Assembly (NCBI GenBank): GCA_034926605.1
Contig: JAYFQV010000009.1
Span: 223,437 to 287,436 of the forward strand
DNA: 64,000 bases
From: CALXXL01 sp034926605
Lineage (GTDB): Bacteria > Verrucomicrobiota > Lentisphaeria > Victivallales > Victivallaceae
Reading direction: 5' to 3'
Shown: positions 7,542 through 15,539 of the stretch, piece by piece
Numbering within the stretch: position 1 is the first letter of the stretch
Layout of the letters: each line of letters opens with the position of its first letter
The notes under the pieces: model-generated
The model's input: the letters and a program-made list of their open reading frames with translations, nothing else
Told to the model about the DNA's origin: nothing
Databases searched by the model: none
Program-made: the position numbers and the translations under genes

Positions 7542-8600
7542 TTATTTCTCCCAAATGTCCTGAAGCGCGTCGAAGCCGTCGAACGCCGCTCCGCGGTAGG
7601 CTGGCAGCCCGGCGCACGAGCCGATCACGTTGCCGAGGCCGACGCAGAATTGCTTGAACGACCGGCGGCGCAGGGCCGGTACTCCGGTTTCGGCGTGACG
7701 CGAAAGCGGCAGCCACACCCCGACCTTGTGGGCGGGGGCGTTTTTGAGCAGGGCGTCGGCTTTGCGCACGATGTCATTGCTGCCGGATTCCCGGGTGTCG
7801 AATATGGCGAAGTCGGCCGTGGCCAGGAAGTCCGACACCGAACCTTTGGTCAGCTCTCCGGCGGCCTGTTTTTCGGGTATGTAGGATGGTGCGGCGACGC
7901 CGTATATCAGTTTCATCTCGCGGGCGGCTAGTTTCGCCTTGATTTTGGCCAGCATTTCGAAGCCGGACTGCACCAGCAGGTCGTTGTCCTGACCGAGGCC
8001 GTAGGAGGTGTCGCTCCAGCCGTATATCTGGCCGGGAGGCATGTCGAGGTTGGATTTGTCGAATGCCTCCATGTCGAATTCGAACATCACGCCGTCGAAG
8101 CTGCCTTCCGGGTAGTCTTCCTGGAATCCGGCCAAACGCGGGGCGAAGTGTTTTACCACTTCATCCACCAGCGGGTCTATCCAGTTGCGGCGGAAGCAAT
8201 TGTCGGATCGCTTCCACACGCCGTCGCTCATCTTCACCGCAAGGTAGACCGTGATGCCGCGCCTCTTCATGGCCGCGATCAGGCCGGAAAGGACGTCGGC
8301 GTAGTCGGAGTCGGCGAAGAAGTCGCGGTCATAGCGGACGTAGGCCTCGTTAAGCCCGAGCATCTCAAGTCGCTTGGCCAAATCGTCCGGAATCATGCCG
8401 AAGAAGCTGACCGTCTCGCCTGAAAGGAACGCGCCGTTGTGTCCGCCCTTGGCAATCATAGCTTTGAGTTCCGCCGCGCGCTGGGTTAGGCGGGCGTCGG
8501 TTTTGGGCAGTATTTTCGTGGCGTTATCAGCTGGAATGAATTTGAAAGACGCGCAGCCTGCCGCCAGCAGCGCAAACAACAACAGCGAAAATTTTTTCAT
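7542..8600 (-). CDS. Lipoprotein with a TIM-barrel-like domain, unknown function
   Basis: 352-aa protein with a lipoprotein signal (MKKFSLLLFALLAAGCASF, Cys16 as the lipid site). The body alternates beta strands and helices like a glycosidase-type TIM barrel: GHNGAFLSGETV, YVRYDRDFFADSDYADVL, GITVYLAVKMSDGVWKRSDN, SFDGVMFEFDMEAFD and a late HKVGVWLPL. Acidic residues in the GVMFEFDMEAFD strand are in a typical catalytic place, but I cannot name a family. Leads the operon with nrdR, which is more likely shared transcription than shared function. Start ATG 8600 has AAGGAG eleven bases upstream. Confidence 0.75.
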   Translation of the reverse strand: MKKFSLLLFALLAAGCASFKFIPADNATKILPKTDARLTQRAAELKAMIAKGGHNGAFLSGETVSFFGMIPDDLAKRLEMLGLNEAYVRYDRDFFADSDYADVLSGLIAAMKRRGITVYLAVKMSDGVWKRSDNCFRRNWIDPLVDEVVKHFAPRLAGFQEDYPEGSFDGVMFEFDMEAFDKSNLDMPPGQIYGWSDTSYGLGQDNDLLVQSGFEMLAKIKAKLAAREMKLIYGVAAPSYIPEKQAAGELTKGSVSDFLATADFAIFDTRESGSNDIVRKADALLKNAPAHKVGVWLPLSRHAETGVPALRRRSFKQFCVGLGNVIGSCAGLPAYRGAAFDGFDALQDIWEK

Positions 8601-8625
8601 CGCCGGGCTCCTTATTCAAGATATT

Positions 8626-8631
8626 ATTATA
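8626..8631 (-). promoter_or_regulatory. -10 box for the lipoprotein-nrdR operon
   Basis: A consensus TATAAT on the minus strand, 25 bases before the ATG at 8600. The hexamer 17 bases upstream (TTTACC, 8649-8654) is a poor -35 match, so the promoter may need an activator or be weak. Confidence 0.45.
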
Positions 8632-8674
8632 AACTTACTCGCATTGCCGGTAAAGTCAAGGCGCGCAGGGTACT

Positions 8675-8688
8675 TTTTGACGTCAAAA
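8675..8688. promoter_or_regulatory. Perfect 14-bp palindrome, candidate operator
   Basis: TTTTGACGTCAAAA is an exact palindrome in the divergent gap between the lipoprotein-nrdR operon and pheA, 17 bases before the pheA -35 box. It does not resemble the published NrdR box and I cannot assign a regulator. Confidence 0.4.
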
Positions 8689-8705
8689 CCGCGCGTTTGC
8701 GCCGA

Positions 8706-8733
8706 TTGCATTTTCGCTTTATGGTGATATATT
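8706..8733 (+). promoter_or_regulatory. Promoter of the pheA operon
   Basis: -35 TTGCAT (8706-8711), 16-base spacer, -10 TATATT (8728-8733). The expected start of transcription near 8740 leaves a leader of about 20 bases that includes the GGAG before the ATG at 8761, and rules out the in-frame ATG at 8734. Confidence 0.75.
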
Positions 8734-8760
8734 ATGCAAACAACTCTTTGGAGCATTTTT

Positions 8761-9837
8761 ATGAATTCGGAAAAACTGGCGCAGCATCGCGGTGAAATCG
8801 ACCGCATCGACCGCGAGATACTCGAACTTCTGAATGCGCGCTGCCGGGAAGCCGAGGCGATCGGGCATCTCAAGGATGCCGTTTCCGCTCCGGTCTATTC
8901 GCCCGAGCGCGAACGCGAAGTTTTTGCTCGGCTCGACGAACTCAACTCCGGCCCGCTGGCAAAAGAGTCGCTTCATGCGGTGTTCCGCGCAATCATCGCT
9001 GGATGCCGCGGGCTCGAAAAGCGGCTCAGGGTGGCCTGCCTCGGCCCCGAGGGAACTTTTTCCCATCAGGCGGTTCTGGCCCGATTTTCCGATATTTGCG
9101 AGGCGGTTATGTGCCCGACCATCCCCGCGGTGTTCTCCGCGGTGGAGTGCGGCCGCGCCGACTACGGCGTGGTGCCGGTTGAAAATTCCACCGAAGGGGT
9201 GGTCACCGTCACGCTCGACCGGATTTTCTGCTCAACCCTGAGCGTTTGCGCCGAAATCCTGCTGGAAGTGCACAACCATTTGGTGGGGTTCGGCCCGATC
9301 GCCGCCATAAAGACCATCTATTCGCATCCGCAGCCGATAGCGCAGTGCCGCAGTTTCATCGCCGATAAGTTCCCGAAATGCAAGGTGGTGCAGACCTCAT
9401 CCACCGCCGAGGCCGCCCACCGTGCCGCCGACGAGGGGGCCGAAGCCGCCGCGCTGTGCAGTGAAACCGCCGCGAGGGCCGCCGGAGTGCCGGTGCTGAT
9501 GGAAAACGTGGAGGACATGCCGGGCAACACCACCCGCTTTCTGGTGCTCGGCAGGCAGGACACCCGGCCGACGGGCCATGACAAGACCTCCGTCTGCCTC
9601 GGCATGCGCGACCGCGCCGGGGCGTTGATTGATGCGCTCAAGCCGTTCCGCGACGCCGGTATTTCGCTTTCGCTTATCGAGAGCCGTCCCGGACGGGTGG
9701 CGGCCTTCGAATACTGGTTTTTCGCGGACATGTACGGCCACCGGCTCGATCCCGATATGGCAAAAGCGCTTTCCGCCGCCCAGGAGGTGTGCAGTTTTGT
9801 GAAGGTGCTCGGCAGCTATCCGCGCGGCAATGACTGA
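8761..9837 (+). CDS. pheA: Bifunctional chorismate mutase/prephenate dehydratase
   Basis: Makes phenylpyruvate from chorismate for phenylalanine synthesis. 358 aa: chorismate mutase domain of the AroQ type at about 1-85 (RIDREILELLNARCREAEAIG), prephenate dehydratase at about 92-270 (CLGPEGTFSHQA, VPVENSTEGVV, and NTTRFLVLG with the catalytic Thr-Arg-Phe), and a regulatory ACT domain at about 280-350 (GALIDALKPFRDAGISLSLIESRP), the site of phenylalanine feedback. The ACT motif ESRP is intact, so feedback control is expected. ATG 8761 is chosen for its GGAG nine bases upstream. purQ follows after 17 bases. Confidence 0.96.
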   Translation: MNSEKLAQHRGEIDRIDREILELLNARCREAEAIGHLKDAVSAPVYSPEREREVFARLDELNSGPLAKESLHAVFRAIIAGCRGLEKRLRVACLGPEGTFSHQAVLARFSDICEAVMCPTIPAVFSAVECGRADYGVVPVENSTEGVVTVTLDRIFCSTLSVCAEILLEVHNHLVGFGPIAAIKTIYSHPQPIAQCRSFIADKFPKCKVVQTSSTAEAAHRAADEGAEAAALCSETAARAAGVPVLMENVEDMPGNTTRFLVLGRQDTRPTGHDKTSVCLGMRDRAGALIDALKPFRDAGISLSLIESRPGRVAAFEYWFFADMYGHRLDPDMAKALSAAQEVCSFVKVLGSYPRGND

Positions 9838-9854
9838 AAGCATGGGAGTTCATA

Positions 9855-10658
9855 ATGGATAAAAAAGACATCAAGGTGCTGGTTATCACCGGCTTCGGGC
9901 TTAATTGCGAACGCGAGACCGCCGCGGCGGTCTCCTGTGTGGGAGCCACCCCGGAACTGGTGCACCTCAACGACCTTATCGACGGCAAGCGCCGTCTTGA
10001 CGAGTTCCAGATGCTGACCTTCATCGGCGGATTTTCGTTCGGCGACCACCTCGGCGCCGGCACCATCTTCGCCAACCGTGTGGAGTTCAAACTGCGCGAC
10101 CAGCTCGAGAAGTTTATCGCGGACGGCAAACTGGTAATCGGTATCTGCAACGGATTCCAGACTCTCACCCGCATGGGGCTTTTGCCCGCGCTTGACGGCA
10201 AATACTTCGTCCAGCAGTGCGCGCTCGCCCATAACGACTGCGGCACCTTCCGCGACGATTGGTGTTATCTCAAGGCCAATCCGGCCTCGCCCTGCATTTT
10301 CACCCGCGGCATCGACCAGGTTCGGCTTCCGCTGCGCCACGGCGAGGGCAAGTTCTGCGCCGACGACGCCACGCTTGCCCGTATCGAGGCCGAGAATCTG
10401 GTGGCGGTGCGCTATGCGAATGCCGACGGCTCCATCGCCTCCGAGTTCCCGGCCAATCCGAACGGTTCGCTCAACGCCATCGCCGGCATCTGCGATCCCA
10501 CCGGCCGCGTGTTCGGTCTGATGCCGCACCCGGAGGCGTTCCTTTCGCCTTACAATTCACCGAGCTGGGCCAGCGACAAACTTGACGGGCCGTTGCCCGT
10601 CGAGGGCGACGGCGTGGCATTTTTCCGTAACGCCGTCGATTATCTGGCCGGAGTCTGA
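9855..10658 (+). CDS. purQ: Phosphoribosylformylglycinamidine synthase, glutaminase subunit
   Basis: Supplies ammonia from glutamine to PurL in the fourth step of purine synthesis. 267 aa, a class I glutamine amidotransferase: nucleophile Cys98 in GICNGFQ, and the His-Glu pair in LMPHPEAF near the C-terminus. At 267 aa it is closer to the larger PurQ form (about 260-270 aa) than to the short Bacillus form. No purL or purS is adjacent. A GGGAG precedes the ATG by 6 bases; it is co-transcribed with pheA. Confidence 0.95.
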   Translation: MDKKDIKVLVITGFGLNCERETAAAVSCVGATPELVHLNDLIDGKRRLDEFQMLTFIGGFSFGDHLGAGTIFANRVEFKLRDQLEKFIADGKLVIGICNGFQTLTRMGLLPALDGKYFVQQCALAHNDCGTFRDDWCYLKANPASPCIFTRGIDQVRLPLRHGEGKFCADDATLARIEAENLVAVRYANADGSIASEFPANPNGSLNAIAGICDPTGRVFGLMPHPEAFLSPYNSPSWASDKLDGPLPVEGDGVAFFRNAVDYLAGV

Positions 10659-10694
10659 TAAGCACGGGTAAGAGAAGCCAGAGGGGGAGAGACC

Positions 10695-13600
10695 ATGGAA
10701 CTTATCCAGCGTCAGTTGCCGTCCCGGCGGGTTCTGGCCTGCGGCGACACGGTCGAGTTCATCCTCTCCAACGTTCCTGACGGATCGGTCGGTTTTGTGC
10801 GCACCAATCTCGGCATGGCCGCGGTAGGCCGCCGCGAGCAGGTGGATGCGCTTGAACACTCGCTGCCCGCCATCGGGCGCGACTGGCGCGACCTTCCAAT
10901 GACCGCGTCCGACGTTTCCGGCGAATGGCGGCTGGCGATTCCGCTTACCGAGGTGGGCCGTTTCGAGGCAAAATGTTTCGCCATGCGCGGCAAGACCATA
11001 ACTTGGGCGGCTGGGGATAATTTCGTAATCAAGTCCGAGCCGGCGGTCAATGCCGGCGCCAATACCGTCTATACCGCGTTTGTACGCCAGTTCGGCCCCA
11101 ACAAATACAACCTCGAACGCAGTACCGGCGGCGACAAGGCCGCCGCGCTGCTGGAGCAGCAGAAATACACCGTGCTTCCGGCTTCCGGCACCTTTCGCGA
11201 TCTGGTGCGCGAGCTTGATTTCATCATCGATAAAATGGGGTTCCGGATCATCCAGCTGCTGCCGATCCATCCGACGCCGGTGACGTTCGGCCGCATGGGG
11301 CGGTTCGGCAGCCCGTTCGCGGCGCAGGACTACTTCGCGGTGGATCCCGCGCTGGCGCAGTTCGATCATTCCGCCACCCCGATGGACCAGTTTTGCGAGC
11401 TGGTGGATGCCGTTCACAGCCGCCGCGCCCGCGTGTTCATGGATATTCCGGTCAACCACACCGGCTGGGGGTCCAAGTTTCAGTGCGACCATCCCGAATG
11501 GTTTGTGCGGGAAGCCGACGGCCGTTTCGTTTCACCCGGCGCCTGGGGGGTGGTTTGGGAGGATCTGTGCAAGCTGGAGTACTCGCCGGAGCTTTGCGGC
11601 GAAATGGCGGAGGTGTTCCTGTTCTGGTGCCGCCGCGGTGTCGACGGTTTTCGCTGCGATGCTGGCTACATGCTTCCGGAAACCGCTTGGAACTACATCG
11701 TGGCCAAGGTGCGCAGCCAGTATCCGCGAACCACTTTCCTGCTGGAAGGGCTGGGCGGCCCGCAGGCCACCCAGGAGCGGCTGCTTGGCGTAAGCGGACT
11801 TAACTGGGCGTATTCCGAGCTGTTCCAGTATTTTGAACGCGGCCAGATAGAATACTATTACAGCCGTATTGCCGCCGGCAGCCGCACGCGCGGGATCCTG
11901 GTAAACTACGCCGAAACTCATGACAACACCCGGTTGGCGGCGGTGTCGCACAAGTGGAGCCATATGCGTTGCGCGATCACCGCTTTGCTTTCGGACGCCG
12001 GATGCTTCGGCATCACCAACGGCGTGGAATTCTTCGCCGCCGAGCGTGTGGACGTGCATTCCGATTCGGCCTTGAACTGGGGCGCCGCCCCGAATCAAGT
12101 CGATTTCATCACCCGTCTCAACCGGCTGTTGAGCGTCAACCCCTGTTTCTTCGCCTCGGCCGATTGGCAATTCGTACAGCAGGGTTCGGGCAATTTTCTG
12201 GCGGCGCTGCGCACTTCCGGAGATGGGCGCAAACACTTGCTTTGCCTGTTCAATCTTGATCGCGAACAGCCGTGCGAAGCGGTGTGGCGCGCCACACCGG
12301 TGGCGGGGCGGGTATTCGATCTTTTGTCAGGAGCCGAACGCAGCATCGGTCCGGCCGGGCCGCTTCAGCTTGCGCCCGGGGAGGTGCTCGCGTTTTCGAC
12401 CGATGCGGATGATCTTGCGCAACTGGCTGAAAGCGGTCTGTTTCAGGAGCCGGAGGTGTCGGAGCGCCAGCGTCTGCGGTGGACCGCCGCCGCGCTTTGG
12501 AGCCATTTCCATCGTACCCGGAGTCTCGACTGCCCGGTGGATGAACTGGCCGACCGCCTTTATGAGTCTTATTCCGGATATTTCGATTATCTTTCCGGTT
12601 TCGCCCCCGCATCGTATATCGGTTACCAGCTTGACGAGGATCTCCGGCGTCAGGTTATGGTCTTTTCCCGCAGTGTTCTGGCCGTGACCTCCGCTTCGCC
12701 ATTTTCCATGAGCATTCTGGACGCGGCCGGCAAGGTGCTGTGGAGCGACTGTTCGGTGAGGGTGGCCGGCGGCGGCAATGTGGCATTCGGGTTCTTCCCG
12801 GAGTTCGACGGCGGTGCCGCGGTGGAACTTACCGTTGAATTCGAACTATACCGCGAACGCCGCGTTTCTCACCGCACTGGCCATCTGCTGCTGCTCGGCA
12901 CCGGCCACGCCGCGACGATCCGGCTGGAGTCCGGCCGTCGGGAGCTGGTCGACCGCGACCGTTACGCGCTTTTGACCAACAATCTCGGGGGCTACGCCCA
13001 GATTCCGTCCAGCTGGGGCGACCTGCGCAGCAAGTATGACGCGCTGCTGGCCGCCAACTGCAATGCCAAGGTGCCGGAAGACCGCCGGGTGATGTTCACC
13101 CGCTGTCGCGCCTTCATGGTTTTTCGCGACTTTTCGTTCCGGCTTGATGATTCCTGTTTCGAGGCATGGCGGCTGGGGTTTCCCAATCAGGCGGAGTGGG
13201 AATTTGCCATTCCGGCCGGGCAGGGGCTGACGGTCCATCTGAAACTGCGGGTCGAATTCGCGCTGTCCGGCAATGCCGTAAAGCTGGCGTTCAGCCGCAA
13301 GCCCTCCGCGGGGGCATACCAGCTGGCGGATATGGAGCCGGTGAAAATCATCCTCCGTCCGGATATCGAGGATCGCGTGAACCATACGGTGACCAAGGCT
13401 TTTTCCGGCCCGGAACATCGTTTTCCTGCCGCAACCGCCGTTGTTGGAGACGGCTTCGATTTTCAGCCCGGCGCCAACACTTTGAAGATGCGGCTGCCCG
13501 GCGGCAGGTTTGTCCGGCAGCCGGAATGGACGTATATGGTGTCGTTGCCGCGTGAGCGATATTACGGGCTGGAGGACGCCACCGATCTGTTCAGCCCGGG

Positions 13601-14912
13601 ATATTTTGAATTTACTCTTAACGGCGGCGCCTCCGCCGTGCTTGAGGCTGTAGTGGAATTTTCCGGCAGTCCGGCGGTGCGCTGGCCGGATAATCCGGAA
13701 TTTCCCGGCACGTTGCCGCTGCCCGAGGCGCTGGCCAGAGCGGTGGACAGCTTCGTGGTGAAGCGCGACTCGCTCCATACCATTATCGCGGGGTATCCGT
13801 GGTTTCTCGACTGGGGGCGCGATACGCTTATTGCGCTGCGCGGGCTGATTGCCGCTGGCAAAACCGCCGAGGTTTCCGCCATCGTGCGCAAGTTCGCAAC
13901 CTTTGAACAGCAGGGAACCATCCCGAACATGATTCACGGTTCGGACGTCTCCAACCGCGACACCACCGACGCGCCACTCTGGCTGATTGTGGCGGTGAGC
14001 GATTTTGTCCGCCATACCGGGAGCCGTGACATTCTGTCCAGCCGCTGCGGCAAGCGCAAACTGCTGGATATACTGCTAAGCGTGGCCGCATATTATCGCC
14101 GCGGCACACCGAACGGCATCAGGATGGACAGCGAAAGCAAGCTGATTTTCTCTCCGGCCCATTTCACTTGGATGGACACCAATTATCCGGCGGCCACTCC
14201 GCGCGAGGGGTATCCGGGCGGCATACAGGCCCTGTGGTATGCCGCCTTACGTTTCCTTTCGGAATACGAGCCCGAACTCGGCGTTCTGGCTGACTCAGTG
14301 GCGGAGAGCGTGAAAAATCTCTATTATCTCGGTCCGGGTGAAGGACTCTCCGACTGTCTGCACTGCGTCGCCGGAGTACCCGCCGCCCTCGCGGTGCGCG
14401 ACAACGCGGTGCGCCCCAACCAGCTTCTGTGCATAACGCTCGGCTTGATAACCGACCGTGAAATACAGCTTTCAATTCTGCGTGCCGCCGAGAAGCTGTT
14501 GATCCCCGGTGCCATACGCAGTCTGTCCGACGCCGAGGTCTATCCGCCGCTGCCGGTGTCCTGGCATGGCGCTTTGCTGAACAATCCCAGCCGGCCCTAT
14601 CGCGGCAGCTACCGCGGGCCGGAGGATACCGAGCGCAAGGTGGCATACCATAACGGCACCGCATGGTGCTGGCAGTTTCCACTCTATGTGGAGGCTCTTC
14701 GCATGGTTGGCGGCGTGGAGGCGACGGATATGGCGCTTGGCTACCTTAATTCCGGCCAGGTGCTGATGCGCGAGGCCGTGCCGTGGCAGATGCCGGAAGT
14801 TGCCGACGGAGACTGGCCTCATCGCTGGGGCGGCTGCGGTGCGCAGGCATGGAGCGCCACCGAGTTTCTGCGGGTCTGGAAACTTGTCGAGGAAGCTACG
14901 GAGTCGGGATAA
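10695..14912 (+). CDS. Glycogen debranching enzyme, GH13 plus GH133 fusion
   Basis: 1405-aa cytoplasmic enzyme, probably joining alpha-glucanotransferase and amylo-1,6-glucosidase activities like the eukaryotic debranching enzyme. A beta-rich N-terminal domain (1-120) precedes a GH13 barrel with the expected acids: Asp322 (FRCDAG), Glu351 (LLEGLG) and Asp410 (YAETHDN). A middle beta region (about 600-1010) leads to the GH133 (alpha/alpha)6 domain from about residue 1019 (GYPWFLDWGRDTLIALRG, IPNMIHG, and a late GTAWCWQFPLY). No signal peptide. GGGGGAG lies before the ATG; 36 bases follow purQ, so it may share the pheA transcript. The last 17 bases overlap the convergent pseudopilin gene. Most bacterial debranching proteins carry only one of the two catalytic domains. 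Confidence 0.88.
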   Translation: MELIQRQLPSRRVLACGDTVEFILSNVPDGSVGFVRTNLGMAAVGRREQVDALEHSLPAIGRDWRDLPMTASDVSGEWRLAIPLTEVGRFEAKCFAMRGKTITWAAGDNFVIKSEPAVNAGANTVYTAFVRQFGPNKYNLERSTGGDKAAALLEQQKYTVLPASGTFRDLVRELDFIIDKMGFRIIQLLPIHPTPVTFGRMGRFGSPFAAQDYFAVDPALAQFDHSATPMDQFCELVDAVHSRRARVFMDIPVNHTGWGSKFQCDHPEWFVREADGRFVSPGAWGVVWEDLCKLEYSPELCGEMAEVFLFWCRRGVDGFRCDAGYMLPETAWNYIVAKVRSQYPRTTFLLEGLGGPQATQERLLGVSGLNWAYSELFQYFERGQIEYYYSRIAAGSRTRGILVNYAETHDNTRLAAVSHKWSHMRCAITALLSDAGCFGITNGVEFFAAERVDVHSDSALNWGAAPNQVDFITRLNRLLSVNPCFFASADWQFVQQGSGNFLAALRTSGDGRKHLLCLFNLDREQPCEAVWRATPVAGRVFDLLSGAERSIGPAGPLQLAPGEVLAFSTDADDLAQLAESGLFQEPEVSERQRLRWTAAALWSHFHRTRSLDCPVDELADRLYESYSGYFDYLSGFAPASYIGYQLDEDLRRQVMVFSRSVLAVTSASPFSMSILDAAGKVLWSDCSVRVAGGGNVAFGFFPEFDGGAAVELTVEFELYRERRVSHRTGHLLLLGTGHAATIRLESGRRELVDRDRYALLTNNLGGYAQIPSSWGDLRSKYDALLAANCNAKVPEDRRVMFTRCRAFMVFRDFSFRLDDSCFEAWRLGFPNQAEWEFAIPAGQGLTVHLKLRVEFALSGNAVKLAFSRKPSAGAYQLADMEPVKIILRPDIEDRVNHTVTKAFSGPEHRFPAATAVVGDGFDFQPGANTLKMRLPGGRFVRQPEWTYMVSLPRERYYGLEDATDLFSPGYFEFTLNGGASAVLEAVVEFSGSPAVRWPDNPEFPGTLPLPEALARAVDSFVVKRDSLHTIIAGYPWFLDWGRDTLIALRGLIAAGKTAEVSAIVRKFATFEQQGTIPNMIHGSDVSNRDTTDAPLWLIVAVSDFVRHTGSRDILSSRCGKRKLLDILLSVAAYYRRGTPNGIRMDSESKLIFSPAHFTWMDTNYPAATPREGYPGGIQALWYAALRFLSEYEPELGVLADSVAESVKNLYYLGPGEGLSDCLHCVAGVPAALAVRDNAVRPNQLLCITLGLITDREIQLSILRAAEKLLIPGAIRSLSDAEVYPPLPVSWHGALLNNPSRPYRGSYRGPEDTERKVAYHNGTAWCWQFPLYVEALRMVGGVEATDMALGYLNSGQVLMREAVPWQMPEVADGDWPHRWGGCGAQAWSATEFLRVWKLVEEATESG

Positions 14913-15363
14913 ACTTTACCGAACCGTCCGCCCGCAGGGCGTTGAAGCCGGTGCGGCCGGACGAGTCGGCATGGCGGTCGGTGTCCGGTGGCGCGGAGCT
15001 TCCGACAACGAATTCCGGAGAGTCGGAGTCGGCGACGATTATGTCGTCCCAATGCGCTTCGGACGGCTTTTTGCCCAGCATTTTCTTCGCAAAGCCGTAG
15101 CCGCCGCCGGCCGGGCAGGAAAGCGCGGCGGGATGGTGAACCAGCTCTTTTTCAATCTTGCGCGGAAACTCGTCGGGATAGCGTTGGTAGTTTCGTCCGT
15201 AAAGTTCGATCGCATTCCCGATGTGCAGAAGATTTGCCCGGCAGGCCGAAATGCGCGACTCGGCTCTGGCGCGAGAAAACGCCGGCAGCAGCACCGCCGC
15301 CAGCAGCGCGAAGACTATTACCGAGACCACAAGTTCAATCAGATTGAATGAATGTTTGTTCAT
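14896..15363 (-). CDS. Type II secretion pseudopilin-like protein
   Basis: 155-aa protein with a class III signal: MNKHS then FNLIELVVSVIVFALLAAVL, with Glu5 of the mature part conserved. The residue before the cleavage site is Ser, not the usual Gly. The rest is small, with LRADGSVKFIP at the end, a tail often seen in the many stand-alone pseudopilins of PVC bacteria. No secretion genes are adjacent. The ATG at 15363 is the only plausible start; a strong promoter sits ten bases upstream of it with no ribosome binding site, so the message is probably leaderless. Convergent with the debranching gene, sharing 17 bases. Confidence 0.82.
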   Translation of the reverse strand: MNKHSFNLIELVVSVIVFALLAAVLLPAFSRARAESRISACRANLLHIGNAIELYGRNYQRYPDEFPRKIEKELVHHPAALSCPAGGGYGFAKKMLGKKPSEAHWDDIIVADSDSPEFVVGSSAPPDTDRHADSSGRTGFNALRADGSVKFIPTP

Positions 15364-15373
15364 ATTTGAACCG

Positions 15374-15401
15374 AATATATCACAAGGCTCGAAAAAGTCA
15401 A
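15374..15401 (-). promoter_or_regulatory. Promoter of the pseudopilin gene
   Basis: Minus strand -35 TTGACT (15396-15401), 16-base spacer, -10 TATATT (15374-15379). The ATG at 15363 begins ten bases after the -10 box, so the predicted leader is only about zero to five bases. Confidence 0.7.
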
Positions 15402-15449
15402 CCCGCTCAGCGCAAAAAACTTTTTTCTTGCGAAAAATCACAAATAAAG

Positions 15450-15478
15450 TTGAAAAAAGAGCGAAGTGGAGCTAAAGT
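15450..15478 (+). promoter_or_regulatory. Promoter of the secreted protein - chromate transporter operon
   Basis: -35 TTGAAA (15450-15455), 17-base spacer, -10 TAAAGT (15473-15478), followed by an A/T-rich leader of about 55 bases that ends in AAAGGAAAG before the ATG at 15540. Confidence 0.5.
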
Positions 15479-15539
15479 TATAAGTCCGCAAGCATCTAAA
15501 TTTTTTGGATAAAAATTATATATCAAAAGGAAAGAAAGC

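Noticed and set aside
12846..14015. Minus-strand open frame of 389 codons inside the debranching enzyme gene
   Set aside because: Antisense to a catalytic gene with intact motifs; no ribosome site or homology.
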